From assembly GCA_005877615.1 (NCBI GenBank), contig VBOD01000078.1:1-36001 (forward strand): DNA of 36,001 nt, read 5' to 3'. This DNA comes from Nitrospirota bacterium (GTDB lineage: Bacteria > Nitrospirota > Nitrospiria > Nitrospirales > NS-4). Shown here piece by piece: positions 19,481 through 27,390 of the stretch; positions within the stretch are counted from its first letter, which is position 1, and every line of letters begins with the position of its first letter. The notes beneath the pieces were generated by a model. The model did not search any database. It saw nothing but the letters and a program-made list of their open reading frames with translations, and was not told the DNA's origin. Both the position numbers and the translations under genes were made by a program.

Positions 19481-19506
19481 GAGGCGTGCTCTCCTAATGC
19501 TGGGAG

Positions 19507-19962
19507 TCAGATGTGATACATCAACGTTCGTTGTGCTTCAAGATCACGCGCCCGGCGGCACAGGTCGGCCACCGTGGTACGGTTCAGGGCTTCCAGGACC
19601 GACGCCTTGACCTCTTCCCAGACCCCCTGAACCAAGGAGCCGTGCGAGGTCCGGTGCCCGTTTCCATTCCGGAGACGGGGCAGCACCCGAGCCGGCATCG
19701 CAATGGGGCCATCCACAGCCTGGATCACGTCTCCAATACGAATCTCGCTCGCTGGCTTGGCCAAGCGATAGCCGCCGTGCGCGCCACGAGCGCTCTCAAC
19801 GAGGCCGGCATGTTTCAGCGCACTCAGAATTTGCTCCAGGAAACGAAGCGGGATGCCTTGCCGATCCGCAATGGTCTTGGCCTGAACGGGAGCGGACCCG
19901 TTCGCCAGCGCCAGGTCCAGGACGGCCATAATGCCGTATTCTCCTTTGGCTGAGAAGTACAT
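19507..19962 (-). CDS. Rrf2-family transcriptional regulator
   Basis: A 151-residue winged-helix repressor of the Rrf2 family: MYFSAKGEYGIMAVLDLAL, ADRQGIPLRFLEQILSALKHAGLVESARGAHGGYRLAKP and IRIGDVIQAVDGP. The cysteine trio that binds Fe-S in IscR/NsrR is absent; the only Cys is in VADLCRR near the C-terminus. This resembles the cluster-free CymR type, which controls cysteine metabolism. The position as first gene of the sulfate-assimilation operon suggests it regulates that operon and itself. AGGA precedes the ATG at 19962. The effector is unknown. Confidence 0.9.
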   Translation of the reverse strand: MYFSAKGEYGIMAVLDLALANGSAPVQAKTIADRQGIPLRFLEQILSALKHAGLVESARGAHGGYRLAKPASEIRIGDVIQAVDGPIAMPARVLPRLRNGNGHRTSHGSLVQGVWEEVKASVLEALNRTTVADLCRRARDLEAQRTLMYHI

Positions 19963-19969
19963 GCGTTAA

Positions 19970-19990
19970 TTCCTACTGCTCCGATAGGAA
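19970..19990 (-). promoter_or_regulatory. Inverted repeat over the Rrf2-gene ribosome-binding site
   Basis: TTCCTA (19970-19975) and TAGGAA (19985-19990) form a perfect 6-bp inverted repeat with a 9-nt spacer. Read on the minus strand, it includes the AGGA ribosome-binding site of the Rrf2 gene and lies just downstream of the promoter. It is a candidate autoregulatory operator or a translation-controlling hairpin. Confidence 0.45.
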
Positions 19991-20005
19991 AACAGGATTA
20001 TGGAA

Positions 20006-20035
20006 CTTATATCTCGGTATTCATTGGTTTGTCAA
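20006..20035 (-). promoter_or_regulatory. Sigma70-type promoter of the sulfur operon
   Basis: On the minus strand a perfect TTGACA (20030-20035) is followed after 17-18 nt by ATATAAG (20006-20012). It would drive the Rrf2-sir-cysH-cysD-cysNC-TrpD-arsC operon, with a leader of roughly 35-40 nt. Confidence 0.7.
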
Positions 20036-20071
20036 GGGGGTGGCTCAAAAATAAAAATTCGATGGGGAGGT

Positions 20072-20099
20072 TTGACTTCTCCTTCCGACATCTTATCGT
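20072..20099 (+). promoter_or_regulatory. Possible clpB promoter
   Basis: TTGACT (20072-20077) and TATCGT (20094-20099) with a 16-nt spacer lie upstream of clpB, in a region that is AT-richer than its neighbours. I see no CIRCE element. A heat-shock sigma promoter cannot be judged by eye. Confidence 0.3.
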
Positions 20100-20147
20100 T
20101 TAATCAACAACCTACGTAAACTGCGGAGGCCTGGATAAGGAGAGCTC

Positions 20148-22739
20148 ATGATCCGGTTTGACCGAATGACCATCAAGGCGCAGGAAGCCCTTGCGGAAGC
20201 CCAGAAGCTGGCCGAAAAGGCGGGCCACCAGCAACTCGATGTCGAGCACCTGGCGCTGGCCTTGGTGCTCCAGCGCGAAGGGCTGACGCAAAGCCTGCTG
20301 AACAAGTTGGGCGCAGATCCTGACGTCCTCGCGCGTGCACTCGAGCAGGAGCTCAAGAAGATCCCGCAGGTCTCAGGGTCGGGCGCGACTGGCGTAGCCG
20401 GCATCACCCCCCGCCTCCGGGATGTGTTTTCCGCCGCCGAGCAGGAGGCGGAACGGTTCAAGGACGAATATCTCAGCACCGAGCATTTGTTGCTGGCCAT
20501 CGTGGACGCGGGCGGTACAGCCGCTGGCGTGTTGAAGCGGCAGGGCGTCTCGAAAGATCGGCTCTATGCCGCGCTGACCGCAATCCGAGGCACCCAGCGC
20601 GTCACGGACCAGGAGCCCGAGGAAAAATACCAGGCCCTCGCGAAATACAGCCGTGATCTCACCGACCTTGCCCGCAAGGGCAAACTCGATCCCGTCATCG
20701 GCCGGGACGAAGAAATCCGCCGCGTGATCCAGGTCCTCTCCCGGCGCACCAAGAACAATCCGTGCCTGATCGGTGAGCCAGGCGTGGGCAAGACGGCCAT
20801 TGCGGAGGGGCTGGCGCAGCGAATTGTGAACGGCGACGTGCCGGAAGGGCTCAAGGAGCGACGCGTGGTCGCGCTGGACATGGGAGCCTTGGTCGCCGGC
20901 AGCAAGTTCCGCGGGGAGTTCGAAGAGCGGCTCAAGGCGGTGCTGCGCGAGATCGAAGAGAGCGCCGGCTCGATCATCCTCTTTATCGATGAGATCCATA
21001 CTCTGGTTGGCGCGGGGGCGGCCGAAGGCGCCATGGACGCCTCCAACATGCTGAAACCGGCGCTCGCGCGCGGCGACCTCCGATGCATCGGGGCGACCAC
21101 GCTCGACGAGTACCGGAAACGCATCGAGAAGGACCCGGCGCTGGAACGCCGGTTCCAACCTGTGTACGTGGCCGAGCCGAGCGTGGAGGACACGGTCTCG
21201 ATCCTGCGCGGCCTCAAGGAGCGGTACGAGGTCCACCACGGAGTGCGGATCAAGGATGCGGCGCTCGTGGCCGCCGCGACGATGTCCAACCGGTACATCC
21301 GGGATCGGTTCCTGCCGGACAAGGCGATCGACCTCGTGGATGAAGCCGCGTCCCGCCTGCGTATGGAGATCGACAGCATGCCCACGCCGCTGGATGAGCG
21401 CATGCGCCGGATCCGCCAGCTCGAGATCGAGCGGGAGGGCATCCGGCGGGACAAGGATGCACAGTCGCAGGAGCGGCTGGAGAAAATCGAGCGGGAGCTC
21501 GTCCAGCTGCGCAAGGAGACCGACGCGCTCACGATGCAGTGGCAGGCCGAGAAGGACGCCATCAAGAAGATCCGCGAGATCAAGGAGAAGATGGAGCAGG
21601 TCCGCATGGAGGCGGATCGCGCGGAGCGCGAAGGCGATCTTGGCCGGGCGGCGGAGCTGCGCTACGGACGGGCCCTGGATCTGGACAAGCAGTTGAAGGC
21701 GGAGAACGAACGCCTCCAGAAGCTGCATGGCGAGACGCGGCTGCTCAAGGAAGAAGTGGACGAAGATGACATCGCGCGGATCGTCGCCAAGTGGACCGGC
21801 ATCCCCGTGACGCGGTTGATCGAAACCGAGACAAAGAAGCTCGTGCAGATGGAAGACCGGCTGCGGCAGCGGGTCGTCGGGCAGGACGAGGCGATCGTGG
21901 CGGTGTCGGACGCGGTCCGGCGGGCGCGGGCCGGCATCCAGGATCCCAAACGGCCGATGGGGTCCTTCATCTTTCTGGGGCCCACGGGCGTGGGGAAGAC
22001 CGAATTGGCACGGGCGCTGGCCGAGTTCCTGTTCGATGACGAGCAGGCGATGGTCCGGCTCGACATGTCGGAGTACATGGAGAAGCACGCGGTCGCGCGG
22101 CTGATCGGGGCGCCGCCGGGGTACGTGGGCTACGATGAGGGCGGCCAGTTAACGGAGGCCGTGCGCCGGCGACCCTATACGGTCATCCTCCTGGATGAGA
22201 TCGAGAAGGCGCACCCTGATGTCCTCAACGTGTTGCTGCAATTGCTGGACGACGGCCGGCTGACGGACGGCAAGGGGCGGACGGTGGACTTCAAGAACAC
22301 CGTGGTGATCATGACCTCGAACGTCGGTAGTCGGGAGATTCAGGAGGCAGCGGCGGATGGCAACGAAGCGGAGATGAGGAGCCGCGCCCTAGAGGTGCTG
22401 CGTGGTCACTTCCGTCCGGAGTTCCTGAACCGCATCGACGACATCGTCGTCTTCCACCCGCTGACGCCCGAGCAACTGGCGGCGATTGTGGAATTACAAG
22501 TCAAGCAGCTGATTGGCCGGTTGCAGGACAAACACATCACGCTGGTCCTCACGGACCGGGCCAAGCAGCACCTGGCGTGGGCCGGCTACGATGTCGTGTA
22601 CGGCGCTCGGCCCCTCAAGCGGTTGCTGCTGCGGGAGATCATCAATCCGCTGGCGCTCAAGCTTCTCGATGGGACTGTCAAAGAAGGGCAGACAGTGCGA
22701 GTGGACGAGAAGGACAGGCGTCTGGTCTTTCTGCCCTGA
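20148..22739 (+). CDS. clpB: ClpB protein disaggregase
   Basis: A Hsp100 AAA+ chaperone that, with DnaK, dissolves protein aggregates after heat or other stress. At 863 residues it is full length. The N-terminal Clp repeat domain covers ~1-150 ([33 protein letters not shown]). NBD1 has Walker A GEPGVGKT (209-216) and Walker [16 protein letters not shown]. The coiled-coil M domain spans ~400-520, rich in Glu/Arg/Lys. NBD2 has GPTGVGKT (611-618), [14 protein letters not shown] and the sensor-2 region [17 protein letters not shown] precedes the ATG. It stands alone, divergent from the sulfur operon. Confidence 0.97.
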   Translation: MIRFDRMTIKAQEALAEAQKLAEKAGHQQLDVEHLALALVLQREGLTQSLLNKLGADPDVLARALEQELKKIPQVSGSGATGVAGITPRLRDVFSAAEQEAERFKDEYLSTEHLLLAIVDAGGTAAGVLKRQGVSKDRLYAALTAIRGTQRVTDQEPEEKYQALAKYSRDLTDLARKGKLDPVIGRDEEIRRVIQVLSRRTKNNPCLIGEPGVGKTAIAEGLAQRIVNGDVPEGLKERRVVALDMGALVAGSKFRGEFEERLKAVLREIEESAGSIILFIDEIHTLVGAGAAEGAMDASNMLKPALARGDLRCIGATTLDEYRKRIEKDPALERRFQPVYVAEPSVEDTVSILRGLKERYEVHHGVRIKDAALVAAATMSNRYIRDRFLPDKAIDLVDEAASRLRMEIDSMPTPLDERMRRIRQLEIEREGIRRDKDAQSQERLEKIERELVQLRKETDALTMQWQAEKDAIKKIREIKEKMEQVRMEADRAEREGDLGRAAELRYGRALDLDKQLKAENERLQKLHGETRLLKEEVDEDDIARIVAKWTGIPVTRLIETETKKLVQMEDRLRQRVVGQDEAIVAVSDAVRRARAGIQDPKRPMGSFIFLGPTGVGKTELARALAEFLFDDEQAMVRLDMSEYMEKHAVARLIGAPPGYVGYDEGGQLTEAVRRRPYTVILLDEIEKAHPDVLNVLLQLLDDGRLTDGKGRTVDFKNTVVIMTSNVGSREIQEAAADGNEAEMRSRALEVLRGHFRPEFLNRIDDIVVFHPLTPEQLAAIVELQVKQLIGRLQDKHITLVLTDRAKQHLAWAGYDVVYGARPLKRLLLREIINPLALKLLDGTVKEGQTVRVDEKDRRLVFLP

Positions 22740-22778
22740 AAATTTTACACGAGTCCTGGTCGAGTGTATTTTTCCCCC

Positions 22779-22807
22779 TTGACAGTTTCCGATCGGGCTG
22801 CTATTAG
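22779..22807 (+). promoter_or_regulatory. Sigma70-type promoter of regulator-TPR-FecR operon
   Basis: A perfect TTGACA (22779-22784), a 17-nt spacer and TATTAG (22802-22807). The expected transcript start, about 22814, gives a leader of roughly 30 nt for the regulator gene, and probably for the two genes behind it. Confidence 0.65.
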
Positions 22808-22842
22808 TACGCTCCTCTCCAGCGAAAATGTCGGGAGCGTGC

Positions 22843-23418
22843 ATGCCTGCCCGTAGAGTTGTTCATCTGCTCCTACTGACCGCCAATCCGGACCTTGCCG
22901 AGCTCTACCGCCAGGATTGTCCCGAGTGCGTCGTTACCATCGCCGTTGACGCGGCATCGGCGGTCCGCAAAGCCCCCAAGCACCGGTTCGATACCGTCAT
23001 CATCGAGTCGCGTAAGGACTGGGTTCATGAGATGAAAGTCCTGAGTGAGGTGCTGGAGCCCGTGCCCCCGTTGGTGTTGGTCGGGGAGGCGGCGTTCCTG
23101 CGCCGGGCGACCGAACCGGTCAAGGATTTGTGCAACGGCCACAGGGCGCCTCGCGGCACGACGAAGCTCCATCACGATTTGGGACTGGAGGAATTCATCG
23201 GCACGAAGCTTCGCGATTTCGTGCGCCGCATGAAACTGGGGGCGGGGTCCGACATCCATTCGCTGTTGGTCAAGGCGGTGGAGAAACCCTTGATCACGCT
23301 GGTGCTGGAAGAGACCCACGGCAACCAGAACCAGTCCGCCGCGCTGCTCGGCCTGAACCGCAACACCCTTCGCAAGAAGATCCGCGACCTCAAGATCACG
23401 ATCGCCAAGAAGGCATAG
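22843..23418 (+). CDS. Pseudo-receiver/Fis-type DNA-binding regulator
   Basis: A 191-residue regulator. Residues ~5-105 look like a receiver fold (VVHLLLLTANPDLAELYRQ ... FDTVIIESRKDW ... VPPLVLVG). The phosphoacceptor Asp expected after the third strand is replaced (VIIES), so phosphorylation is unlikely. The last ~50 residues are a Fis/HTH_8 domain (VEKPLITLVLEETHGNQNQSAALLGLNRNTLRKKIRDL), very like Fis and the NtrC tail. There is no AAA+ domain, so it should not activate sigma54 directly. I chose the ATG at 22843 because GGGAG lies 5 nt upstream; 22828 is the alternative start. It precedes the TPR-barrel and FecR genes and has its own good promoter. Confidence 0.8.
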   Translation: MPARRVVHLLLLTANPDLAELYRQDCPECVVTIAVDAASAVRKAPKHRFDTVIIESRKDWVHEMKVLSEVLEPVPPLVLVGEAAFLRRATEPVKDLCNGHRAPRGTTKLHHDLGLEEFIGTKLRDFVRRMKLGAGSDIHSLLVKAVEKPLITLVLEETHGNQNQSAALLGLNRNTLRKKIRDLKITIAKKA

Positions 23419-23432
23419 TTACGGACTTCCGG

Positions 23433-25019
23433 ATGCTGGTCAAGTCCTGCATTGTCCGGGTTTCCCTGTTGAGTGTGGCGATCTTTCTGCTCGCTGCCTC
23501 TTCATACGCGCAAGGCGCCCTTTCCTCGGAAATCTACGACCTGAATTTTTCAAAAGGGTTGGCCGAGTTCGAATCGAGGCGGTACGACTCGGCTGAAAAG
23601 TTCATCCGCAAAGCACTTGAGGCGAAGCCGGGCGATCCCCAAGCGACCTTCTACCTGGGCCAGACGCTCACCCGCGCTCAAAAGTACGGTGAGGCGGAGG
23701 CAGTGTTCCGCAATCTGCTGCAGATGCAACCGGGCTCCGGTCGTGCCTATTTGGGCTTGGGGATTGTGCTCTACAACCAAGAACGGTATCGCGAGGCGCT
23801 CGACAGCCTCGCGCTGGCTGAAAAGGCCTCCCCCAACGAGGCCCTGGTCTACTACTACCAAGGCCTCTCGCATTTCAAGCTGGCCGAGTACCAGCAGATG
23901 CCGCCACGGTTCTTGCGCGCCATGACGTTGGGTCCTGACCTGTCCTCCTCGGCCCATTACTACAGCGGCCTGGCCTATTACCAGCAGGGTATCCTGGATG
24001 AGGCCCGAGCCGAATTCGAGGAGGCGCAGAAACTGCAACCGGAATCGGAGTTCGGGAAGTCGGCCGCAGCTTACTTGGAACAGATCAAGACCGGCGTGCC
24101 CATCCAGCAGAGGAAGAGATGGGATCTGATCTTCAGCGTCAGCTCCCAATGGGATGACAACGTTGTCTTGCTGCCGAGCGGGTTCTCTCCTCCTGCTGGA
24201 CCTACCGGCATCTCACGGAGCAGCGATTATCGGACGGCCCTTTATCTGAGGGGGGAAGCCCGAGCGTTCGAGCAGGGGCCTTTCGTTGCAGGGGCCAGTT
24301 ATGCCTTGTATCAGAGCTTCCATCGGACCCTCAGCGCATTCGATGTCGAGTCGCATACGCCGACCGTCTTCGTGCAGCACACGGCCGGTCCGGTGCAGAC
24401 GCGCCTCCAGTACATCTATGATTATGTGCTGGTGGGCCGGTCGCCGTTTCTCGTCGCCCACTCCATTGCGCCGCTGATCACCGTCCGGGAGTCGCCAACC
24501 CTGCTCACGCAAGTTCTCCTCAAGTATCAAAACCTGGATTTCAAGGACGGCCGGTTCCTGTTCAACTCGTTCCGTGACGGTCATGACTGGCTGGCCGGCG
24601 CCATGCAATATTGGTTCTTTGCCAAGACGACCGGGCATGTCCGGGTCGGCTATACGTATGACGAGTACATCACGGCGGGGAAGGATGTCTCCCTGGCGGG
24701 GACGGCGTCGGCAGCGGACTGGGCCTACCGGGGGCATAAAGCATCGGTAGGAGTCAGCTTGCCCCCGTTCTATAAAATCATCCTGGATGCCGGGTTTGAT
24801 TATTACGTCCAACTGTATGACAATGCAAACTCGTTCTCACCAGGAGGGGCTGTCTTCCGGACGGACAAGCTCTATAACTATTACGCGACGGTCATGCGGC
24901 GGCTGACGGACCACTTCGCGCTGGGGCTTCAGTATGTGCATACCGACGACAATTCCAACATCGCGGCTTTTAAATACAAGCGCAACATCTATGGCCTGGT
25001 CCTGACGGGACAATTCTAA
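23433..25019 (+). CDS. TPR protein with outer-membrane beta-barrel
   Basis: A 528-residue envelope protein. A signal peptide (IVRVSLLSVAIFLLAASSYAQG) is followed by about five TPR units (~35-205; for example AEKFIRKALEAKPGDPQATFYLGQTL). From ~220 the sequence alternates aromatic and polar residues in long strands (RWDLIFSVSSQWDDNVVLLP ... RGEARAFEQGPFVAGASYALY ... RNIYGLVLTGQF) and ends in Phe, the usual signature for insertion by the BAM complex. It may secrete or display a partner such as the FecR proteins (inference). I start at 23433 because the signal peptide begins there, although no ribosome-binding site is evident. It is 14 nt after the regulator and 9 nt before FecR 1, and resembles the partial gene at the right edge. 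Confidence 0.82.
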   Translation: MLVKSCIVRVSLLSVAIFLLAASSYAQGALSSEIYDLNFSKGLAEFESRRYDSAEKFIRKALEAKPGDPQATFYLGQTLTRAQKYGEAEAVFRNLLQMQPGSGRAYLGLGIVLYNQERYREALDSLALAEKASPNEALVYYYQGLSHFKLAEYQQMPPRFLRAMTLGPDLSSSAHYYSGLAYYQQGILDEARAEFEEAQKLQPESEFGKSAAAYLEQIKTGVPIQQRKRWDLIFSVSSQWDDNVVLLPSGFSPPAGPTGISRSSDYRTALYLRGEARAFEQGPFVAGASYALYQSFHRTLSAFDVESHTPTVFVQHTAGPVQTRLQYIYDYVLVGRSPFLVAHSIAPLITVRESPTLLTQVLLKYQNLDFKDGRFLFNSFRDGHDWLAGAMQYWFFAKTTGHVRVGYTYDEYITAGKDVSLAGTASAADWAYRGHKASVGVSLPPFYKIILDAGFDYYVQLYDNANSFSPGGAVFRTDKLYNYYATVMRRLTDHFALGLQYVHTDDNSNIAAFKYKRNIYGLVLTGQF

Positions 25020-25028
25020 GGAGGCTCC

Positions 25029-26015
25029 ATGCGACACGCGTTGCGATACACAGTCCTGCTGCTGGGGATCGGGACGACCATGGCAATCGGCTGGCCGGTC
25101 GGCGCGCAAGGGCTCACGCAGCAGGCCATCGGGTTTTATTTGACGGTCATCGGCAAGCCCACTGTGGTACATGTGGGTCAACCGGCAGCGATGCCGGTGA
25201 AGCTGCGGGAGAGTGTGTATTTCAAGGACGTGATCGAGACGCAGGCGGACTCCCGTGCGAAGGCGCTGTTTGACGATGACAGTATCCTGACGGTGGGCGA
25301 GAACAGCCGGGTGGAGGTCAGCGAGTATATCTACGATCCGGCCAACAACCAGCGGAGCTCGGTGCTGCGGATGATCCAGGGCAAGGCGCGAGCGCTGGTG
25401 GGCAAGCTCTTTGCAGGACTGGGGTCCAAGTTCGAGGTGCATACACCCACTGCCGTGGCCGCGGCGCGAGGTACGTATTTTGTGGTGTGGATTGAAGAGA
25501 AGGCCAGCCGGAAGATGGGCTTGAACGAGATCGGCACGGTCCGACCGGTGTCCGTCCAGGGCCCCGAGGTGGCAGAACTGCAGGCGGGAGGGACCGGGGT
25601 CGCGAACATCGGGAGTTCCGGGAATGTCGCGTTCACATCGGGGGGGAAGACGGTGGAGGTGCCGCCGGGCAGCTATGCCTTCGCGCCGCCAGGGATGCCG
25701 CCGTTCGCGCCAGTGATCATCACGCCGACCGCGCCTCCTGGGGTCACAGGCGCGATTGCGAGTACGGAGGTGCCGGATGTGCCACAACCGGAATCACCGA
25801 GCCAGGTGGTTACAGCTTTAGGGCAAGGCGTTGTGCCGTTAGTTGGGGCGGGCGGGCCCATCATTGCGCCCCCTCCACCGGTTCTACCAGGTCTAACGCC
25901 TCCAAGCCCGATTTCAGGAGCTGGGATTTCCGCCATCATAAACACGCCAGGGATCAATCTGCTATGTGGTGTCGTTAGGGTGTGTCAAGCTGAGTGCCCG
26001 AGTTGCGCCGAATGA
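25029..26015 (+). CDS. Secreted FecR-domain protein 1
   Basis: A 328-residue exported protein with signal peptide (YTVLLLGIGTTMAIGWPVGAQG, cleavage near AQG). The FecR-type beta-sandwich covers ~35-170 (VYFKDVIETQADSRAKALFDDDSILTVGENSRVEV ... EVHTPTAVAAARGTYFVVW). A Pro/Gly-rich tail follows and ends CQAECPSCAE. It has no transmembrane anchor and no ECF sigma partner nearby, unlike classical FecR. A strong AAGGAGG precedes the ATG, 9 nt after the TPR gene, so it is cotranscribed. It is a close paralogue of FecR 2 over the first ~255 residues, after which the tails differ except for the final Cys motif. Confidence 0.85.
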   Translation: MRHALRYTVLLLGIGTTMAIGWPVGAQGLTQQAIGFYLTVIGKPTVVHVGQPAAMPVKLRESVYFKDVIETQADSRAKALFDDDSILTVGENSRVEVSEYIYDPANNQRSSVLRMIQGKARALVGKLFAGLGSKFEVHTPTAVAAARGTYFVVWIEEKASRKMGLNEIGTVRPVSVQGPEVAELQAGGTGVANIGSSGNVAFTSGGKTVEVPPGSYAFAPPGMPPFAPVIITPTAPPGVTGAIASTEVPDVPQPESPSQVVTALGQGVVPLVGAGGPIIAPPPPVLPGLTPPSPISGAGISAIINTPGINLLCGVVRVCQAECPSCAE

Positions 26016-26034
26016 TGAAGGATGATGCTGGTGA

Positions 26035-26245
26035 GAACCTATCTGATTCGATAAGGTGACTATCCTTCTATAGAAGCCTATAGAAGCTCAGCTCGAAGCG
26101 ACCGAGAAAACTTCCCAGGTCATCTCAAGAGAGCTTGCCTGGGATGGACCGTGTTTTCCGAGCGATTCTGCGATCTTCTGCACAGCCTCCTGATCCTGTC
26201 CGGAAACGTCCTTGGCTCCCTAAACAAGGCACTCTTATTGCTCAC
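26035..26245 (+). promoter_or_regulatory. Conserved FecR upstream element, copy A
   Basis: These 211 bp align with 33115-33313 upstream of FecR 3. Identical stretches include a 22-nt run starting GAACCTATCTGATTCG, CGAAGCGACCGA, a 20-nt run with CAAGAGAGCTTG, GCGATTCTGCGA, and GGCACTCTTATTGCT. CCTATC/GATAAGG (26038-26056) can form a 6-bp stem with one bulged A. CCCAGG/CCTGGG (26114-26143) encloses the CAAG-AGAG-CTTG hairpin. A weak promoter-like TTGGCT-17-TTATTG lies at 26212-26240. It may be a structured leader RNA or a conserved upstream promoter region. It does not match the c-di-GMP riboswitch consensus as I know it. Confidence 0.65.
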
Positions 26246-26258
26246 CAAAAGTAAACCA

Positions 26259-26301
26259 TGACTCAGTGATTGCTTACCCTGTTGATCGGAGTGCTGAGTC
26301 A
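26259..26301 (+). promoter_or_regulatory. Inverted repeat before FecR 2
   Basis: TGACTCAG (26259-26266) and CTGAGTCA (26294-26301) form a perfect 8-bp inverted repeat with a 27-nt loop, ending just before the AGAAGGAGGG ribosome-binding site of FecR 2. It is a possible translation-control hairpin or operator. Confidence 0.4.
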
Positions 26302-26318
26302 TTCAGAAGGAGGGTGCC

Positions 26319-27359
26319 ATGCGATACAGGTTGCGATACACGTTTCTCCTGCTGGGGATCGGGGCGACCCTGGCAATCGGCTGGCCGGTCGGCGCGCAAG
26401 GGCTCAAGCAGCAGGCCATCGGGCTTTACATGGCGATTATCGGTAAGGTCACGGTCGCGCATGTGGGGCAACCGGTGGCGGTGCCAGTGAAGCTCCGCGA
26501 GGATGTGTACTTCAAGGACGTGATCGAGACGCAGGCCAGCTCGCGCGCCAAGGCGCTGTTCCAAGACGACAGCATCCTGACTGTGGGGGAAAACAGCCGT
26601 GTGGAGGTGAATGAGTTCATCTACGATCCGGCCAATAACCAGCGGAGCACGATACTGCGGCTGTTCCAGGGCAAGGCGCGGGCGCTGGTGGGCAAGCTCT
26701 TTGCGGGCCGGGGATCCAAGTTCGAGATACACACACCCACCGCCGTGGCCACGGCGCGAGGCACGTATTTTGTGGTGTGGATTGAAGAGGAGGCCGGCCA
26801 GAAAATGGGCATGAACAAGATCGGCACAGTCCGACCGGTGTTCGACCAGGGCTTCGAGGTGATGGAACTACAGGCGGGCGGGACCGGGGTCGCGAACATC
26901 GGGAACTCCGGGGATGTCGCGTTCACCTCTGGGGGGCAGACAGTAGTGGTGCCACCGGGCAGCTTTGCTTTCGCGCCGCCAGGGATGCCGCCGTTCGCGC
27001 CGGTGAAGATCACGTCGACCGCCCCTTCAGGTGTGACGGGCGCGATTGCGGGTACGGAGGTGCCGGATGTGCCTCAACCGGAGTCACCAGGCCAGGTGGC
27101 GGCGATTTCAGGGCAAGGTGTTAGGGCGTTAAATGAGATATATACTATTCTGACCGCCCCACCGACCGCGCCGCTGGCGGCCCCGCTAACCGCGCCGCTG
27201 ACGGCTCCGCTGACCGCGCCGCTGACGGCTCCGCTGACCGCGCCGCTGGCGGCCCCGCTAACCACGCCGCTGGCGGCGCCGTTGACCTCGCCGCTGACTG
27301 TCCCAGTTGTCCCGCCTCTCCCGGCCTCACAGGCCGAATGTTCGAGTTGCGCTCAATGA
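26319..27359 (+). CDS. Secreted FecR-domain protein 2
   Basis: A 346-residue exported paralogue of FecR 1, with the same signal peptide form (LLLGIGATLAIGWPVGAQG) and FecR domain (VYFKDVIETQASSRAKALFQDDSILTVGENSRVEV ... EIHTPTAVATARGTYFVVW). The tail differs: after PQPESPGQVAAISGQG comes a run of about eleven four-residue APLT/APLA units, then SQAECSSCAQ. The final QAECxSCA motif is shared with FecR 1 and may form a disulfide or a thiol attachment (inference). AGAAGGAGGG precedes the ATG. It has its own 303-bp upstream region holding conserved element A, so it is probably regulated separately from FecR 1. Confidence 0.85.
   Translation: MRYRLRYTFLLLGIGATLAIGWPVGAQGLKQQAIGLYMAIIGKVTVAHVGQPVAVPVKLREDVYFKDVIETQASSRAKALFQDDSILTVGENSRVEVNEFIYDPANNQRSTILRLFQGKARALVGKLFAGRGSKFEIHTPTAVATARGTYFVVWIEEEAGQKMGMNKIGTVRPVFDQGFEVMELQAGGTGVANIGNSGDVAFTSGGQTVVVPPGSFAFAPPGMPPFAPVKITSTAPSGVTGAIAGTEVPDVPQPESPGQVAAISGQGVRALNEIYTILTAPPTAPLAAPLTAPLTAPLTAPLTAPLTAPLAAPLTTPLAAPLTSPLTVPVVPPLPASQAECSSCAQ
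27164..27300 (+). repeat. 12-bp tandem repeat inside FecR 2
   Basis: About eleven imperfect units of the type CCGCTGACCGCG / CCGCTGGCGGCC encode APLT/APLA tetrapeptides. Such a GC-rich tandem array is prone to copy-number change without frameshift. Confidence 0.8.
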
Positions 27360-27390
27360 TGTTTGAAGGTTGATAGTAAAGGGAAGAGCC

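Noticed and set aside
20373-22088. Open frame of 571 codons on the minus strand
   Set aside because: It is antisense to clpB and shows no recognisable motif; its length is explained by high GC content.
23130-23432. Upstream extension of the TPR-barrel gene
   Set aside because: The added residues come from the regulator gene in another frame, and the signal peptide starts only at 23433.
26035-26245. Known c-di-GMP riboswitch (GEMM) as identity of the conserved element
   Set aside because: The typical conserved core of that class is not present in either copy.
27164-27300. CRISPR-like array
   Set aside because: The 12-bp units are contiguous, without spacers, and lie in frame inside a coding sequence.
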